Below are positions 63,251-64,000 of a stretch of 64,000 bases of DNA, one piece after another (the stretch's first letter is position 1; every line of letters begins with the position of its first letter). Location: positions 62,001 to 126,000 of the forward strand of contig CANMWJ010000009.1 of the NCBI GenBank assembly GCA_947501565.1, given 5' to 3'. The translations under genes and the position numbers were made by a program. This DNA comes from an uncultured Marinobacterium sp. (GTDB lineage: Bacteria > Pseudomonadota > Gammaproteobacteria > Pseudomonadales > Balneatricaceae). A model generated the notes under the pieces. The model was not told where the DNA came from. It saw nothing but the letters and a program-made list of their open reading frames with translations, and did not search any database.

Positions 63251-64000
63251 TTAGAAAGTGTCGCCCGGGATACGTACGAAACCTTCCATGATGACACGGG
63301 CGCTGCGGCTCATTACCGCTTTGGTTGCCGTCCAGTCACCGTTTTCTTTCTCTGCGGCTGCAGCACCCACACGCAGGGTGCCGGATGGGTGGCCGAAGGT
63401 TACAGCGTCACGCTCGCCACCACCGGCTGCCAGGTTCACCAGGGTGCCTGGTACTGCCGCTGCTGTTGCGATCGCTACGGATGCGGTACCCATCATAGCG
63501 TGGTGCAGTTTGCCCATAGACAGTGCACGTACACACACGTCGATGTCAGCGCTGGAAATTTCCTTACCGCTGGACGAGGTGTAATCCGTTGCCTGCGCTA
63601 CAAAAGCGATTTTCGGGGTGTGCTGACGTGCAACCGCTTCTTCGATGTCCTTGATCAGGCCCATTTTCACTGCGCCGTGTGCACGAACATGTTCGAACCA
63701 CGCCAGTACATCAGCGTTGCCGTTGATGTCTTTCTGCAGTTCGGTACCGGTGTAGCCGATGTCCGCTGCGTTAACGAAGATGGTTGGGATACCCGCGTTG
63801 ATCATGGTCGCTTTGTAGGTCGCCGCTGGCTTGTCACCAAACGCTGGTACTTCCAGGTCGTCGACTAGGTTGCCCGTCGGGAACATGGAACCTTCACCGT
63901 CGGCTGGATCCATAAACTCGATAACCACTTCTGCAGCCGGGAAGGTCACGCCGTCCAGTTCGAAATCACCGGTTTCCTGTACTTCACCGTTGGTGATCGG
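63251..64000 (-). CDS. prpF: PrpF-type aconitate/2-methylaconitate isomerase (5' part outside)
   Basis: The frame runs off the right edge; 249 residues of the C-terminal part are visible. PrpF isomerises methylaconitate in the AcnD-PrpF branch of the 2-methylcitrate cycle, by which propionate is used. Recognisable blocks are VVIEFMDPADGEGSMFPTGN, VNAADIGYTGTELQ, the Lys of VKMGL, KLHHAMMGTASVAIATAAAV and FGHPSGTLRVG. The rest of the prp genes should lie to the right. The stop is followed by a strong terminator, so it is the last gene of its operon. Confidence 0.9.
   Translation of the reverse strand, partial: PITNGEVQETGDFELDGVTFPAAEVVIEFMDPADGEGSMFPTGNLVDDLEVPAFGDKPAATYKATMINAGIPTIFVNAADIGYTGTELQKDINGNADVLAWFEHVRAHGAVKMGLIKDIEEAVARQHTPKIAFVAQATDYTSSSGKEISSADIDVCVRALSMGKLHHAMMGTASVAIATAAAVPGTLVNLAAGGGERDAVTFGHPSGTLRVGAAAAEKENGDWTATKAVMSRSARVIMEGFVRIPGDTF

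Noticed and set aside
1-64000. CRISPR arrays, rRNA and tRNA genes
   Set aside because: No regularly spaced direct repeats of 25-40 bp and no cloverleaf or rRNA-like sequences were found by reading; the 3'-rRNA-like ATCACCTCCTT at about 56042 is the complement of a Shine-Dalgarno, not an rRNA end.

Overview
The window looks like a chromosomal segment of a marine gammaproteobacterium, most likely in or near the Oceanospirillaceae (Marinobacterium/Neptunomonas-like). This is inferred from gene content: a Tpa-Xsc-Pta taurine pathway, yegD, a YqiK/YqiJ membrane module, cobalamin salvage genes behind a B12 riboswitch, and a chromosomal integron. No rRNA, tRNA or CRISPR array was seen, and both window ends cut through genes.

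Layout. 0-2.4 kb: LysE-type exporter, a small orphan gene and rsgA. 3-8.7 kb: a 1271-residue CHASE/PAS/GAF/PAS/GGDEF/EAL protein followed by a YiiX-type papain-like lipoprotein. 8.8-10.6 kb: thiM with a LuxR-type response regulator and a DUF6506 gene. 11-17 kb: an accessory, visibly AT-richer block centred on an unusual fusion protein (ClpA/B-type AAA+, FtsH-type AAA+, M41 zinc peptidase), with two YbjN-like proteins and two membrane proteins. 17.5-24.2 kb: taurine catabolism (pta, xsc, MocR-type tauR, tpa), with paired direct repeats upstream of xsc and tpa that look like TauR operators. 24.8-30.7 kb: thiS-thiG, then bluB-cobD-cbiB-cobQ behind a cobalamin riboswitch. 30.9-44.5 kb: ordinary housekeeping, transport and regulatory genes (Yip1, ArsR with an RlmJ-like protein and an ArsP-like permease, NnrU, LysR/MFS/AraC, YegD, a metallo-beta-lactamase-fold lipoprotein with TetR, a DUF4344 peptidase, an RluA-type synthase). 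44.5-53.4 kb: a stress module of YqiJ-like protein, flotillin, a giant DUF3686-type AAA ATPase and TelA. 53.7-56.8 kb: msrA, psuG, and a thioredoxin-like gene preceded by a 14-codon reading frame with a perfect Shine-Dalgarno and an attenuator-like hairpin.

57.5-63.1 kb is a decayed chromosomal integron. Five attC sites separate leftward-facing cassette genes that encode small membrane proteins, a metallopeptidase-like protein and unknowns. A rightward integron integrase is broken by a stop, a frameshift and replacement of its middle by a 0.7-kb segment carrying a secreted-protein gene. A consensus LexA box still sits in front of the integrase start. The window ends inside prpF.

Two families of intergenic palindromes recur. 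One is a roughly 31-bp REP-like element with conserved flanks and two alternative stem cores (about 13 copies in five clusters, often in opposite orientations). The other is a GGGGACAGAT-type palindrome on both sides of nnrU. The best candidates for undescribed biology are the ClpB-FtsH-M41 fusion locus and the leader peptide/attenuator unit; the integron cassettes hold several unknown genes.
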